Of a DNA stretch of 6,424 bases, positions 5,516-6,424 are shown in pieces. The translations under genes and the position numbers were made by a program. The notes under the pieces were generated by a model. That model saw only the letters and a program-made list of their open reading frames with translations, was not told where the DNA came from and searched no databases. Numbering within the stretch: the first letter of the stretch is position 1; each line of letters opens with the position of its first letter. The stretch is from NCBI GenBank assembly GCA_937931765.1, contig CALHAO010000411.1, positions 1 through 6,424 of the forward strand, in the 5' to 3' direction. The DNA is from an uncultured Thiotrichaceae bacterium (lineage in GTDB: Bacteria; Pseudomonadota; Gammaproteobacteria; Thiotrichales; Thiotrichaceae).

Positions 5516-6424
5516 CTAAGCATGCCTGTTAATCTTTGTACCCTCAATCACTATCATATGTGATGGCAGTGCAATGGGCAGGCCAACCCCTTGTCGCATC
5601 AATGTTTGGCCGGACAATATCAGGCCTTCTGGTTTATTCAGATCAGATGCCCAATAACGGGTTAAATTGCCACTGATAGCATCAGTATTCTGTAGTTTCA
5701 GGCAATAAAAGCTATCAGCTTCTAAGCCGGTCAGACGTAATAAACGCGTATTCTGCCGCGCTGATGTAGTCATTTGCGCGGCAAACACCACAAACTGGGC
5801 AGAGTTATCCGCCACCGTCATTTCCGCAGTCACTGCCGGATCATGGCTATCAAGCCGGTATAAGCGGCCTTTAAACAACCAGTCACGGTTGGCTTTCCAC
5901 CACGCAATCACTGTGGACAGCGTGGCAGTTTCCTCTTCAGATAATTCCCGCACATCCATTTCCAGCCCCATGTGGCGACTAGCAGCTACCCAGGCACGGA
6001 ATGACATCGGCAACACACGGCCTGATGTATGGCAATGACGCGGGCCGACGTGGGAGCCGGTGACTTCAGGTGGCAGCAGCAGGGCAGCTTCATGCTGAAT
6101 ACGCCAGCGTTCCAGTGCATCGTTGGAATCGGATAACCAGACCCTTTTGGTGTGTTGCAGAATGCCGAAATCGATACGCCCGCCGCCGGAAGAACAACTT
6201 TCGATTTCAACTGTGGGATGTGCTGCGTTCAGGCGTGCAAATAATTGATACACCGCATAGGTTTGTGTTGGAGTACTGCCGATACAAACGCGGTTATGAT
6301 CCCATTTAATATACTCAATGGGGTATTCACTGAGCAGTTTGTCGATGGCGGAAAACAGGTAATCACACACACCATCCTGACTTAAATCCAGCACCATTTG
6401 CTGTCTGCCGCTGGGGCCGTCAGC
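5516..6424 (-). CDS. GH36 alpha-galactosidase, 5' partial
   Basis: The C-terminal ~302 residues of a family 36 alpha-galactosidase lie here; the gene begins beyond the right edge. The frame is open to the last base, and the residues before the first visible Met (GPSGRQQ, then MVLDLS) are family sequence, so that Met at 6397 is not the start. The nucleophile Asp is in YIKWDHNR and the acid/base Asp in RVWLSDSNDALER, with ESCSSGGGRIDFGIL between them. GSHVGPRHCHTSGR and FRAWVAASRHMGLEMDV follow, then a small C-terminal beta domain. The pattern fits the GH36 group with KWDHNR and GSHVGP motifs. GH36 enzymes of this kind usually have about 700 residues, so more than half is outside the window. 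The reaction is retaining hydrolysis of terminal alpha-galactosides such as melibiose or raffinose-type sugars, here probably in the cytoplasm. It is the first visible gene of the operon with the GH42 enzyme and the amidase; a transporter or regulator would be expected to its right. Confidence 0.93.
   Translation of the reverse strand, partial: ADGPSGRQQMVLDLSQDGVCDYLFSAIDKLLSEYPIEYIKWDHNRVCIGSTPTQTYAVYQLFARLNAAHPTVEIESCSSGGGRIDFGILQHTKRVWLSDSNDALERWRIQHEAALLLPPEVTGSHVGPRHCHTSGRVLPMSFRAWVAASRHMGLEMDVRELSEEETATLSTVIAWWKANRDWLFKGRLYRLDSHDPAVTAEMTVADNSAQFVVFAAQMTTSARQNTRLLRLTGLEADSFYCLKLQNTDAISGNLTRYWASDLNKPEGLILSGQTLMRQGVGLPIALPSHMIVIEGTKINRHA

Noticed and set aside
6070..6309. Plus-strand open frame opposite the GH36 gene
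   Set aside because: It lies entirely antisense to catalytic-domain coding sequence and shows no independent signal.

Overview
The window looks like gammaproteobacterial DNA of intermediate G+C. This is an inference from codon use and protein families; no rRNA or other phylogenetic marker is present. It has three parts: an eroded plus-strand region at the left, one plus-strand gene with an intricate leader in the middle, and a minus-strand galactoside-utilisation operon filling the right two thirds.

Left (1-1085, + strand). The 3' part of a TPR plus 2-oxoglutarate/Fe(II) dioxygenase gene enters from outside the window. It overlaps the first ~60 codons of a P-loop sulfotransferase gene. Near 945-965 the sulfotransferase homology stops abruptly. 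In another frame, the last ~41 codons of an unrelated amidase gene follow, with very different codon use (28 of 41 codons end in G, none in C). This is a gene-to-gene scar: either a real deletion or recombination junction, or an assembly chimera.

Middle (1086-2119, + strand). An intergenic region of 173 bp carries nested inverted repeats and two mutually exclusive hairpins, one of which would cover the ribosome binding site. It precedes a Tat-exported dienelactone-hydrolase-family protein. The nucleophile Cys and the Asp of the triad are present, but the position where the family has its catalytic His reads Tyr.

Right (2128-6424, - strand). Transcribed right to left are a GH36 alpha-galactosidase (5' part outside the window), a complete GH42 beta-galactosidase and a complete amidase-signature hydrolase. 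The gaps of 33 and 25 bp imply one transcript. The two glycosidases would release galactose from alpha- and beta-linked galactosides in the cytoplasm. The amidase is the unexpected member and may act on an amide-bearing part of the same nutrient, although this is only inferred from position. The operon ends 8 bp from the convergent hydrolase gene, with no visible terminator between them.

No tRNA, rRNA, CRISPR array, insertion sequence or integrase was seen. I do not see a clearly new multi-gene system. The most unusual points are the sulfotransferase/amidase junction, the His-to-Tyr change in the hydrolase triad with its structured leader, and the amidase linked to the galactosidases.
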